Shown: positions 12,306 to 22,121 of the stretch, one piece after another
Position numbering within the stretch: position 1 is the first letter of the stretch
How the letters are laid out: each line of letters opens with the position of its first letter
Assembly (NCBI GenBank): GCA_021234155.1
Contig: JAJEKV010000002.1
Location: 37,241,107-37,305,106 of the forward strand
Length of the DNA: 64,000 nt
Direction: 5' to 3'
Source of the DNA: Isoetes taiwanensis
Taxonomy: Eukaryota > Streptophyta > Lycopodiopsida > Isoetales > Isoetaceae
The notes under the pieces: model-generated
What the model saw: the letters and a program-made list of their open reading frames with translations, nothing else
Database searches by the model: none
Told to the model about the DNA's origin: nothing
Program-made: the position numbers and the translations under genes

Positions 12306-13122
12306 ATTCCAGCCAAACATACAAAGCATAGCTTTAGAAGGAGACAATGCAACTACGATCCAGTCATATGATGACTGCACTCAATGACGTTTGAGCTTTA
12401 AGCTTCTTTTTCTTGAAAAAATGGTGAACGGATTATCTTGATGTATCTTGATGAGTTCTATTTGCTGGGGAAGGTAGCAGTATGAATGTTTCCAATGTAA
12501 GCATCACACATATAGCAGACAAGCATATCATTGAGAAAGATTCTGGAGACAGTCAAAAAATGCAGCCCAATCAGGTCCTTCTTGAAGAAATATTGTAATT
12601 TAAAATGTTATCCATTGCATTTTTTACATAATCTCTTCAAATCCTTCTAGCTAGAGGTCTAGCTTGAAAATTTAGCTCTCTAGAGCTTTGACTACTAGAG
12701 TAATGCAGTATAATGTAGGTGATAAAGCAGGTTGGAAGGTTCCTGTTGACCACGGAGTCTATTACACAGCATGGGCATTGCAGCTTATTTATCATGTGCA
12801 AGATCCTTTGCATATGAACAATGGTCTTGAATCATTTGAAGCTTAAATTTTAATATTGTCGTGTTTTCTAGCGCAAACACGGTTAGCTTTTAACTGATCT
12901 GTTGTCTGTGCTCTATGTCAGCAAGTATTATGTGAGAAAGGCAAATCATTCAAACATGAGAGAAAATCTTTTGGATCCGATTTATGCATTGCCTATGGCA
13001 AGATCATCCTCAAATCCACAGATATTGAGTTTTTGCACAACAAAACCTAACGTCGCTTTGTGGCATCTTCCATGTACTATCAGCTTCTACAAAACCAGGT
13101 AAATTGATTCTGTATTTTCGTT
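12306..13122. repeat. Direct duplication, copy B with 235-bp insert
   Basis: Matches copy A (11,506-12,091) on both sides of an extra block at 12,489-12,723. Both copies end in 'caggtaaattgatt', a plausible 5' splice site (AG|GTAAAT). The neighbouring DUF547 exon lies 400 bp downstream on the same strand, so this could be a duplicated upstream exon region of the same gene. That link is inference. Confidence 0.8.
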
Positions 13123-13522
13123 AGGCTAAAGATAAACTAGCTTTTAAAAGGTCCAAATATACAGAATAAATTGCTGAACCCAGTTTTCTACTTGCAAAAG
13201 GTAATATCTTCTCTAATTCGTTCTTGGAGTTCCTATTTGTTCACGCTGTCTTGGAATATTGGAAGAGAAGACATTGGAACAGTGACAAATGCGCTTATTA
13301 GATCTGTTTTTGTACTTGCAAAATGTATTTATCTTTTGTGCTTAACATTAGAGTATATTATTCACAAGCGTGCTCTAATTCTTTTGTAAACAAATGCATA
13401 CATGGGCAAATAAGAGAACCAATTTGACCAGCCATAAGCCATAAGCTGTTCTTTGTATAGTGTCAGTAGTAGACAATTTCTTTCTCGGATGTACCTTCTA
13501 TAACACTTTGTCCATTCTCCAG

Positions 13523-13762
13523 TACATTCAGGTTCATGTGTATACTCCAGCTGGTGTTGAAAATGAGCTTCAAATGGCTAAAAATGAGTATCTGCAGGCA
13601 ACTAACGGAGTTAGACGCGCGGACAAGATGTCAATACCAAGGATTTTGGAGGCCAATCTGCATCAGTTTGCTAAGGATCAAGCTTCATTGGTTGCTTGGT
13701 TACTAGAGCATCTATCTTGCTTGGATAACTGCATGAAGAAAGTAAACGGGGTTGTTCTTGAG
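13523..13762 (+). pseudogene. DUF547-domain protein exon (gene fragment)
   Basis: A 240-bp, 80-codon open stretch is flanked by an acceptor (ttctccag|) and a donor (|gtatttg). It encodes 'VHVYTPAGVENELQMAKNEY', then 'LQATNGV' and 'SIPRILEANLHQFAKD', and ends near 'SLVAWLLEHL'. This matches the C-terminal part of plant DUF547 proteins, where the pattern is V-R-V-Y-T-P, V-x-x-E-L, A-K-x-E-Y-L-Q-A and P-K-L-L-x-x-F-A-K-D. The role of these proteins (often with an N-terminal leucine-zipper domain) is poorly known. I could not find the rest of the domain nearby, so I treat it as a fragment; a real gene with distant exons cannot be excluded. Confidence 0.6.
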
Positions 13763-13778
13763 GTATTTGCCTTATTCT

Positions 13779-13968
13779 CCAAATTTAAGTCTTCTTACAT
13801 TGTGAAGTATAACTATCTAACATAAGATGGATCCATTGTGCATGTGGATCCCTTTTTCTTTTAGATAATTTTTCCAAATTTAGGTCTTCTTACATTGTGA
13901 AGTATAACTATCTAACATAAGGTGGATCCATTGTGCATGTGGATCCCTTTTTCTTTTAGATAATTTTT
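13779..13968. repeat. 95-bp tandem duplication with inner palindrome
   Basis: The unit from 'ccaaatttaagtcttcttac' (13,779) is repeated from 13,874 with only two or three changes. Each unit contains GGATCCA...TGGATCC, an inverted repeat around 'ttgtgcatg'. It begins 16 bp after the DUF547 exon's donor site. Confidence 0.9.
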
Positions 13969-15560
13969 TTGTTCACATGCACTTACATTATATCTCACAA
14001 TTGTGGTGGTGGACTTGCCATCTAACACTGTGCAAATGTATCGCTAGGTTAGATAATGTCATGGTTGTATATATTACTCTTACAAAAGCAAATAAACAGG
14101 TCTACCATTTAAAATTAGTTGTAGTGGTTCATATGTTAAGGGTTTCAAATGTTAAAGTTTAGGTGTTCATATGTTTTCAAATGATATAATTACATCTGTC
14201 ACACAGTTAAATTTATGTAGTAGATACAGTAAAAGCCTTAGCTATTCTTCTCACTGTAGTGAAAGCACTAAACCATTATGGTAATTTGTTTTTGCACTGT
14301 TAAAGATTCAAAGAATTGTACTAGGCATGAAACATGCAGGCAGAACCATTGGGGGCAAATAGCCTTATGCTATTAAAACCACAAGAAGTAAATTGTCTGA
14401 CTTTTTCTACTTTGTATAGAGCCTTTCAATGCATATATTCACTCTAAACTTCAAATAAGATCCAGAACCATTAAAACGCCACTATTTATTTGGTCTTTTG
14501 AACAAATCATTGTTCACAAGTCGACCAAATAGAGTTTTGTTAGAAATCCCGGCATTCAATTCAATATTGGCGTCCTGGCATTCAATTCAACAAGTTCGTC
14601 GGTTGAAGCAATCTGTTTGTATTACAGAGACTTCTTTGCTTCTACATGTCGCTTCCTTATTTGGTCCCTTCATCCAATGATCATAATAAAATAATTAAAT
14701 GATCTTACAATAGTTTACACAACAAGACATGGTGCTTCTAAGCATATGATATGAAACCTTGCTAGCAGTTAGATTATAGGAATCAAGTTCGAGAGAATTC
14801 TATGTAGAGAGCTAAAGACATTAGAATAATTCTTCTTTAAAAGAATCATAATGAAAAACATATGTTATTTTCCAAGGTTATTTTGAGTTTTTGTCCTTTG
14901 ATATATTTTGATTGAGTTTCTACAATAAATATTTGTGTCTATAACAGCATGGTGTATACATGTTTGGGCAATAGTAATCTTAAGTGCAAGTACCACTATA
15001 ATTTATAATGATTTTGAGTCATCACATTGCATTGCATATCACCAAGTTATGATGTCGACAAATAGTTTCAATTGTTGGAGGATCCAAGTTAACAATGCTA
15101 TGAACACGAGGTAGCATTTAGAAAAATCCTACACTTAATATTCTTTATCTTTCCTTCCACGTATCAATGCTTATATGACATTTTCCTCTCTAACAAGTAA
15201 TGGTTGGTGTGTATGCCCACTTCTTCTTTAAAAAATAACAATTGGCTCTCAACATTCCTTAGAAATGACCATTCTTATTTAGTCTTTCATTGATTGTATT
15301 GCATCAACTAATGGAGGTTTTAATAAAGACTACATTTGATTGTTTTAGATATACATTCGATAATGAAACGATCTGTTATTGTTACCAATGATTTGGATCG
15401 GAAAAAATTGTAGAATATATTTATATATTGTTCATTATCTTCGTGCGAGGACCAATTCACATATTAGCACTCCATTTTATATATAGATGATATATTTTGT
15501 CTGTCAAATACACTGCATTCGACACAACCATGAGTAATGCCCATAAATGCATTCCACAAG
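13969..15560. other. Intergenic, no gene seen
   Basis: AT-rich DNA with only short open frames and no motif I recognise. Part of it may belong to the Helitron-like element that ends at 15,601. Confidence 0.4.
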
Positions 15561-15571
15561 CCCATGACTAA

Positions 15572-15602
15572 TGCCCGGCATCGCCGGGCACACGTTTCTA
15601 GT
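15572..15602 (+). mobile_element. Helitron-like 3' terminus
   Basis: The hairpin TGCCCGGC-atc-GCCGGGCA (15,572-15,590) is followed eight or so bases later by CTAG and then T (15,598-15,602). A short GC hairpin about 10 bp before CTRR|T is the diagnostic 3' end of Helitrons, which insert between A and T. A related end lies on the minus strand near 25,914. The element body would extend to the left. I did not find a 5' TC end or any Rep/helicase sequence, so it would be non-autonomous. Confidence 0.5.
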
Positions 15603-15663
15603 ATTTCTAATTGTTGTAGTTAATATCCCTATAGCAAATAAATTTACACAAACGAACACATAC

Positions 15664-15669
15664 TTTATT
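15664..15669 (-). terminator. Probable poly(A) signal of the PPO gene
   Basis: AATAAA on the minus strand, 95-100 bp beyond the PPO stop codon, at a usual distance for a plant poly(A) signal. Confidence 0.45.
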
Positions 15670-15763
15670 TTAGGTTATTATATGCAAGTCAACAAGATAA
15701 CTTTGTCTTGTCTATTGGAAACAAGTACATTAAGATCCACCTCATCCAAGGTGCATCTTAAAC

Positions 15764-17557
15764 TTACTCAAATTCAATATCAAATCCCTTGATCACAATA
15801 TCTGATCCTCCATTTCGGGGCACTAAAGTGACGACAATGCTATCTCCTCGATTAATACTTAGGCTCTTCATTGTGTCAGATAAACCAATTCTCACATTAG
15901 AAGACATGGACATATTAGAACTAGAGGAAGATCCTGCATGAGGTACATTGAAATAGCTTCCCGCATACTCTATGATATCAAAGGAGGTGCTTGAATCAGC
16001 ACTAGGCAAATTTATAAAGACATCAAAGCCCAAGGCTTTGGTAATGGGCAATTCGACTCCTTGTATTACTAGAACTGTTTCAGAGGCAGAGCTGGATGGG
16101 ATGGTTATGGTAGAACTGAAAGGAGAACTCAATGCTTGGGATTTTCCTGCAGTCTGAGTTCCAAATTCAGGAATGGATGATTCCGTAGATGAGGTGGCAG
16201 CTAGAGTTGACAATGATGATGACGATGTTGATGATGTGGATCCCGATGTAGTAGCTTGGGTATTGATCCAAGTAAGGGGCATCTCTTCATAACTATAACC
16301 CATGGCATGAATATCAAGAGCATCCCTAACCTTTACCTTCACTGCCTGTTTATTCTCATCAAAAAACACAAACGAAGCATCAAGCCAATCAGTATCAGTA
16401 AATTCAGATCTGCCAAGAACAGTCTTCCACGTCCACCATATCCGATCCACATTGGCATGATGAGCGAAAAAAATGGGATCCTGACCTGCAGAATACAAGG
16501 AACCCATGTCTTCATAGTTGGGCTGATTCTCATTACCAGTCCAAACATGAACAAATCCATGGGATTGTTCTTCAAATGTACCACCACCAGGAGTAGCAGA
16601 ATCTCCTGCACGATATTCTCCTCCCATAAACAGTTTTGCAGTTTTTCCACCGCTCACAATCTGCTGATACAAAACAGAATTGTTAGTTGCTCTCAGTGTA
16701 TCCTTATCATTCTGGTAAGATTCTGATCTTCCCGGAGACCACGAGACATCCACAATATTGTCTGGTTGATGCACAGAGCTTCTTAAAGAATCATATAGAC
16801 TAGTGTAGTTTATATATAAATCAGGGATAGTATTTGGAAGCGGATCTGTGACAGACTGGTTATCCCAGTTCCAGAATGGGAGAGAGAATGTGGAATCGTC
16901 TAAGAGGGACTGAAGGATGCGTTCATGGAAATACAAGTACCAGCGATGCCAGGGAAGGAAGATCCAGCTATGGTGGATATCAAAAGGGTAAGTGGTGCCC
17001 TTCATATCTAGGACACTGTCACAGAACATGCAATGGAGGTATCCTTGATTGATCTGCTTACGAGGGTCGTCATCTGGCAAGGCTCTGAGAAGCCTGTAGG
17101 CTTTGTTATATTTGAGAGCATAATCACAGTCTACCTTATGAGCTGCAGGCCGAGTTCTGCAGCCTGGATTGGAAGGCAGAGTATAGTCTACCAGATCCGT
17201 GGCAGAAGTGAAGCAGCAATTCACCGGATCCTTCCCTGTTGGTGTGGATTCTCTGCATATTGTTAAATCCGGTGGCTCGATCGGTGACCCTTTTGCCTCC
17301 CAGTTGTTGAGCAATAATGGCAGCCCTGATGAACCCAATAAAACTCCTCTTCTCCCCATATTTTCGAACACATTTTTCCCTTCTGCTTCCTTGCTGCATC
17401 TGATTCTGCATTGCCTCTTCCCTGAACTTGCAATCCCAAACAAATTGCTCTCAAATCCAAGCAAATTGTTCCCATCTTTGTATGCAGAAGATGGAAAACA
17501 CCTAAGTTGTGGTGATGCATTATTGCACAGCATTGTGCTCTGGAATTGAGAGCTCAT
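15764..17557 (-). CDS. PPO: Polyphenol oxidase (tyrosinase/catechol oxidase family), plastid-targeted
   Basis: 597 aa, uninterrupted and intronless. PPO oxidises mono- or o-diphenols to quinones with a type-3 dicopper centre, normally in the thylakoid lumen. The N-terminus (1-65) is rich in Ser and basic residues, like a transit peptide, and is followed by twin Arg 69-70 and a hydrophobic GVLLGSSGLP stretch, the usual Tat-type lumen signal. CuA ligands: H175 (in LHCMFC, with thioether Cys179), H195 and H204. CuB: H333, H337 and H367 (HGFVHVW; AHHANVDRIW). The PPO1_DWL domain begins at D390-W-L, and the KFDV-type C-terminal domain spans about 495-597. Between them (432-495) lies an unusual Ser/Thr-rich linker. 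Length and domains are normal for plant PPO. A TATA box lies about 60 bp upstream of the ATG. Nothing suggests that it is broken. Confidence 0.96.
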   Translation of the reverse strand: MSSQFQSTMLCNNASPQLRCFPSSAYKDGNNLLGFESNLFGIASSGKRQCRIRCSKEAEGKNVFENMGRRGVLLGSSGLPLLLNNWEAKGSPIEPPDLTICRESTPTGKDPVNCCFTSATDLVDYTLPSNPGCRTRPAAHKVDCDYALKYNKAYRLLRALPDDDPRKQINQGYLHCMFCDSVLDMKGTTYPFDIHHSWIFLPWHRWYLYFHERILQSLLDDSTFSLPFWNWDNQSVTDPLPNTIPDLYINYTSLYDSLRSSVHQPDNIVDVSWSPGRSESYQNDKDTLRATNNSVLYQQIVSGGKTAKLFMGGEYRAGDSATPGGGTFEEQSHGFVHVWTGNENQPNYEDMGSLYSAGQDPIFFAHHANVDRIWWTWKTVLGRSEFTDTDWLDASFVFFDENKQAVKVKVRDALDIHAMGYSYEEMPLTWINTQATTSGSTSSTSSSSLSTLAATSSTESSIPEFGTQTAGKSQALSSPFSSTITIPSSSASETVLVIQGVELPITKALGFDVFINLPSADSSTSFDIIEYAGSYFNVPHAGSSSSSNMSMSSNVRIGLSDTMKSLSINRGDSIVVTLVPRNGGSDIVIKGFDIEFE

Positions 17558-17613
17558 TGTTGCTCTATTATAGAGATCCGAGCATGGAATCTTTTTAAAC
17601 TATTGTTCATCCA

Positions 17614-17619
17614 TATATA
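17614..17619 (-). promoter_or_regulatory. PPO: Candidate TATA box of the PPO gene
   Basis: TATATA, 57-62 bp upstream of the PPO start codon, implies a 5' leader of roughly 25-30 nt. A second weaker TATA-like element (CTATAATAG, near 17,566) is too close to the ATG to be the main one. Inferred from position only. Confidence 0.4.
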
Positions 17620-17639
17620 CCATGACAAGTTAGAACATG

Positions 17640-18700
17640 CAGCTGACAGATCTTTTTTACAACTTGGTAGTAGTTTAACTCATGGGTCCACCAGCAGTGA
17701 AAGTGCTCCCTGCATCGCCTAGAAAAACATAGCATATTTTGTTTTACTTTAAGCAGTGATGAGTTGGTCAACACTCGTCTTCATGGATTGATTTAAGACT
17801 GTTAAAAAGATCTTTCCTTTTTGTATTTGGTGGGTGGGTTCCCATGATATTGACAATATCTTTTATCCCGGAGTAAGTAAGGTAGAAGCCAAATTTGTTG
17901 TCCAATTGGCGTGGGCACTCATTTTTAATCTGTGGCATATACCAGGTGACAGGTCCCCAAACATCAGCACTGACTACATCAGCACTAACTAGACATATAT
18001 ACGGCTTTTGCCCTTGGAGACACTATTCGTCCTTTTAGAACCATCAAAGAACCTCAACAAGATCAAGCCAATGGTAAGCTAGCATTTCCTTGCGCATTAG
18101 ATACATTGTTAGAGGATTGCTCTCTACTGCTTTTCTTTTTGTCTTAGCATCTAGGACCCTAGTCGTTCCCATACAAACAAGGTGCGAGACCCAAAAGGTT
18201 TTTTTTTTCCACTTGGACTATAATGTGGCCGAAATATGAGGCCGTACATTTATTACATAAGATTTTTAAAGGTTTTTCATGGTATTCGTATGAAAATACA
18301 ATAACAATGAATGAGAGATACGGAAGAATGAAATCTGAAATAAAATGGTTTAGGGGTTTAGGGTTTCCAGTATATGGCTTATTTTAAGGTTCCTTGCACA
18401 TGTTAAAATAAATGATCAAAGATTAGATATATGGCTCAACTTTTGTCTATTTTGCAGATTCACATTGTAGAGCAACATTAATCCCGATCTTTCAAACTAC
18501 TTTCTATAGTTCTATAGTATTGATCTTTCTAGGGTGAGATGCAACATGAGGTGAGATGCAACATGATGCATTTGACTACTATAGCCATCTCTTGACATAT
18601 CACCAAGTGGCAAGAGGTTTTGGATGCGCTGCAAGCAATAAATCTAAAATTTACTAGGTGAATAACTGAAATCCTATTTCTCTAAACACTATACAATGGT
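17640..18700. other. Intergenic upstream of PPO
   Basis: No gene seen. A 17-bp motif 'gtgagatgcaacatga' occurs twice in a row at 18,533-18,568. The stretch presumably carries upstream regulatory sites of PPO, but none can be named from sequence. Confidence 0.4.
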
Positions 18701-18704
18701 AAAG

Positions 18705-19315
18705 TTTTCGTGGTTCCATATCCAGAGATCAGGTTAACAAGATAGTGTTTGCTACAAAACAAGGATGTCCTTGCCAATGGCAAGAGAAATGCATGTTACA
18801 AGCAGTGGAAGAAAAAATACGTAAAACGAGATGATGCATGCACTATCACATCATTGCTTACATTTGTATTCCTTGATGCTATATGCATTTATTTGACTTG
18901 ATAAATTTTTCGTGGTTCCATATCCAGAGATCAGGTTAACAAGATAGTGTTTGCTACAAAACAAGGATGTCCTTGCCAATGGCAAGAGAAATGCATGTTA
19001 CAAGCAGTGGAAGAAAAATACAGAAAACTGAGATGATGCATGCACTATACAGTCATTGCCGAACATTTGTATTCCTTGATGCTATATGCATTTATTTGAC
19101 TTGATAAATTTTTCGTGGTTCTATATCCAGAGATCAGGTTAACAAGATAGTGTTTGCTACAAAACAAGGATGTCCTTGCCAATGGCAAGAGAAATGCATG
19201 TTACAAGCAGTGGAAGAAAAATACAGAAAACTGAGATGATGCATGCACTATACAGTCATTGCCGAACATTTGTATTCCTTGATGCTATATGCATTTATTC
19301 GACTTGATCGTTCTC
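18705..19315. repeat. Three tandem units of about 203 bp
   Basis: 'cgtggttccatatccagaga' (or one-base variants) starts at 18,709, 18,911 and 19,114, each followed by the same body including 'aagatagtgtttgctacaaa' and the palindrome CTTGCC-aat-GGCAAG. Units 2 and 3 are closer to each other than to unit 1. No convincing coding frame runs through the array. Confidence 0.92.
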
Positions 19316-20580
19316 TTGCATTTTTAGAATGAAATGGAAGAAGCTTACATGTTAAATGTTGCACTATGCTCCACCATTGTTAGCTACAAATGTATTGCCA
19401 TGACAACTGATGAGGAATACACCGATCATATGATGCTTTTGAAAATGTCTAACTCATTTTATCGAACTTACAAACAAGCTTTGATGTGAAAGCAAGCTTC
19501 AATAGCTTCAACATGTGTGCATGTTTGGACAACAATTAATACTACAAGAAACTTATTGCGGCGGCCTTCCGCCGCGAACATTTCTCTTTCCCAACCCTTT
19601 GTGTGTACGAAAGTGAGTAAAAAGAAGAAACTTGACGGTAACCAACCCCTGCATTAGGTGGATTTTTGGGTAGTTATAATGTTGTAGAGTGTAGCTATGA
19701 AATAATTTAGTGAGCACGGTGGATAATAGCAACGTTCTTAAAAAATCAAAATTATAAGGCGAACACCCCTAAATCAGAATTGGGAATGCAAAATTAGAAG
19801 GCGAGCACCCCTAAATTAGAATTGGGAATGCAAAACATTTTGGACCCGATAATGGCAAACCAAAATCAAGATAAGGGTAACAAACAAACGAATGGTACAT
19901 GTTCAGAATTGGGAATGCAAGACATTTTGGACCTGATAATGGCAAACCAAAATAAGATGAGGAAAACAAACAAACAAACGGTGCATGTATACATTCACTC
20001 ACTGTTACAAATTTAAAACATTTTGACAACCTAAAAAGAATAATAAAAGCAAAGTACAAAGGTTAAGAGAAAGCCATAGATCCATTACCATTGCCCATAT
20101 ACATGTTTCTAAGCCAATCTCTGAAAAAAAAAAAGATCTAAAGATCTTTTTTGCAAAAGTCACATTTTACACCACAAATAGGAATATTTAGACGGGATGA
20201 TTAATGTAATGTAAGATTTGACGAGATACATATTTGACGAGGCAATCTCTTGCAACTGAGATTGCTTTAATGGGTAACCTTGAGATGTACAATTTGTTTC
20301 CACTAGAAATCAATGGGCTTCCTTGGTTCCAACACAGAAAGTTGGATACTCATACAATAAGTAACACAATTGATTTTCAGCTGTTGATTTTTAGATATTT
20401 CCTCTAGCATGGAGAGAATCAACATTTGTACTATATAGAAATAGCCATAATCTTTTTCTTGACAAAAGAGATTTGCAAATGTGACATTGCAAATGTAGTG
20501 CAATTGTGTTCACCTCTCAGTCAACTGCAATAGATTACATATCAATCTTCTTAGCGTTGGTACATGTGATATGCATGAAT
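19316..20580. other. Intergenic with short repeats
   Basis: No gene seen. A GC-rich hairpin GCGGCGG-cctt-CCGCCGC lies at 19,558-19,575. Between 19,747 and 19,960 a nested set of repeats is visible: 'gcgaacacccctaaatcaga' type units at 19,758 and 19,801, and a unit of about 50 bp starting 'agaattgggaatgca' at 19,818 and 19,907. Confidence 0.5.
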
Positions 20581-20589
20581 CTTTCTCCT

Positions 20590-21210
20590 CAGAATCATAA
20601 CTACGCACCTTATTCCACCGAGGAGCCAAGAATTCATTGACGGCAATAGCAGTTTGCCCATACATTAGTGATTAGTGGTAATAACCAATAACCCCAGATC
20701 CACCAAGGTCTAATGCTACCTGTTCCAATGAACTGTGTGTATAAGAAAAATGGCAAATTTGTTCCTTACATGCAACAATTACTACTCGTATAGCTTACCT
20801 CTGGCCACAAAAAATCCACCCAAAACAAACACGGTCAGCAATGCAAAAGAGCCAAATGTATTTGCAACTACCGTAGTTCGGCCCAAGGAACCAATAGTAC
20901 GAAAAGGTCCCATAGCTGCTAGATGTGTGTAGATAAGTAGAAAAAACTGTCGGAAGAACCTAAAGGAGCAAAGAATGTAATTAGGATAATGAATAATAGA
21001 CATACATAAATTTAATCATAGAGTCGCTGCCATCCCATTAAACATGACAATAATCAAGCCATAGAAGAGGGAACCATTAGCACATTTCCATCGGCTACTG
21101 TGATATGGCGTCAAGTGCGGAGAAACATTGTCATGGCAATGGTGGGCATGACTGATATCTGAAAAGCCATGGAGGACTGATAAGGAAAACTTGCATATTT
21201 AAAAGATCAT
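20590..21210 (-). pseudogene. PDR-type ABCG transporter remnant
   Basis: Reading the minus strand from 21,205 downward gives a broken 'IAMTMFLRTRRHH', 'GSLFYGLIIVMFNGMA' (about 21,080-21,040), then 'FRFFRQFFLL' (about 20,960) and 'IGSLGRTTVVANTFGSFALL', 'TVFVLGGFFVARGKL' (20,910-20,800), and finally 'LMYGQTAIAVNEFLAPRW' (about 20,670-20,610). This is the exact order of the second transmembrane block of plant full-size ABCG (pleiotropic drug resistance) exporters. Stops, small indels and missing membrane segments show it is dead; the gap at about 20,800-20,710 may be an old intron. No ATP-binding domain is seen. Confidence 0.8.
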
Positions 21211-21329
21211 ATTAACCATCTTTACCTGGGCAGTCTTAAAGATGTATATGAAAGATATCCATAGATCTCACTTTCAAAATCCCACATTTATCTGATGAAA
21301 TGGGTACAAAACGGGAAGGAAATTTTAGC

Positions 21330-21750
21330 TCCTGGCTACAGAGGGTTCGTCGATCTGGCGAGTTTAGTGATTTAACTGTCATTCTTTCTTATTCTAACGC
21401 TCAATAAGAGGTCAGAGAAGAAAACAACCAGGAAGATGCCATATTTCATGTTCATTTGCTTCCTCTTCTTAATGGATGTCAGTTCTTCAAAAATCTTCCT
21501 CCTTCTTCCCAGTGTCCCAGAGTAGTCAAGATTCTAGATTTGCCGGGCGGTCCAGAGGCCTTTGCCATAGATGCTGATTTTTGTTATCATCAAACCCTCT
21601 TATACTTTCTCCAATGTAGCTCAGGTAAGAGCTGTAGCAGAATATTTGGGTATGGCAGACCTGTTGGATAACACCAAAAAATTCCTGTACACCAATGTCT
21701 TCAGCAACTGGAGAGATCTTGTGTTTCCTTCCTTAGGGAGCTTTTGTCGA
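21330..21750 (+). pseudogene. NPH3/RPT2-like BTB domain remnant
   Basis: The frame-shifting translation reads 'SSWLQRVRRSGEFSDLTVIL' (about 21,327-21,386), then 'FHVHLLPLLNG', 'CPRVVKILDLPGGPEAFAI' (about 21,510-21,565), 'DFCYH' and 'VAQVRAVAEYLGMADLLDN' (21,615-21,671), and ends near 'NVFSNWRDLV'. This is the BTB part of plant NPH3-family proteins, which act as CUL3 adaptors in phototropin signalling. One stop after 'SNAQ' and frameshifts near 21,450 and 21,600 break it, and the NPH3 domain proper is absent. Confidence 0.78.
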
Positions 21751-21754
21751 AGAA

Positions 21755-22045
21755 CACGGACATGAAATATAAACGGAGCAAATATCTCGCTATGGCAGAC
21801 ATGAATGAGAACCAGAAGATGGAATGGAGGCCGTTGCCGGACAGTAGTTGCCATAGCCAAAGAAGAATATTTCTTCGACACATCGTAGCATTTTTTTTTT
21901 CGACTTCATTTTCTCTGGCTTTTTTCTTTGTTTCCCTATTTTTACCCTCCGAAAATACGTGGCGGGAATCAACTGAATATGCCAAAGGCATCTTACCCAT
22001 AAGAATTATATATGTTAAGATAATAACAATGATTAAAGATATTCA
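21755..22045. other. Short intergenic stretch
   Basis: Nothing recognisable; separates the NPH3 remnant from the LINE 3' end. Confidence 0.4.
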
Positions 22046-22121
22046 ATTATGTAATGTAATGTAATATTATTATCACGCCCACTTTGGACCTTGAAAGGCC
22101 ATGGAGGCAAATACACAATAT

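Noticed and set aside
19538-19575. CACTA transposon end ('actacaagaaact' followed by a GC hairpin)
   Set aside because: Resembles CACTA termini, but the leading C is missing and no opposite inverted end or 3-bp target duplication was found.
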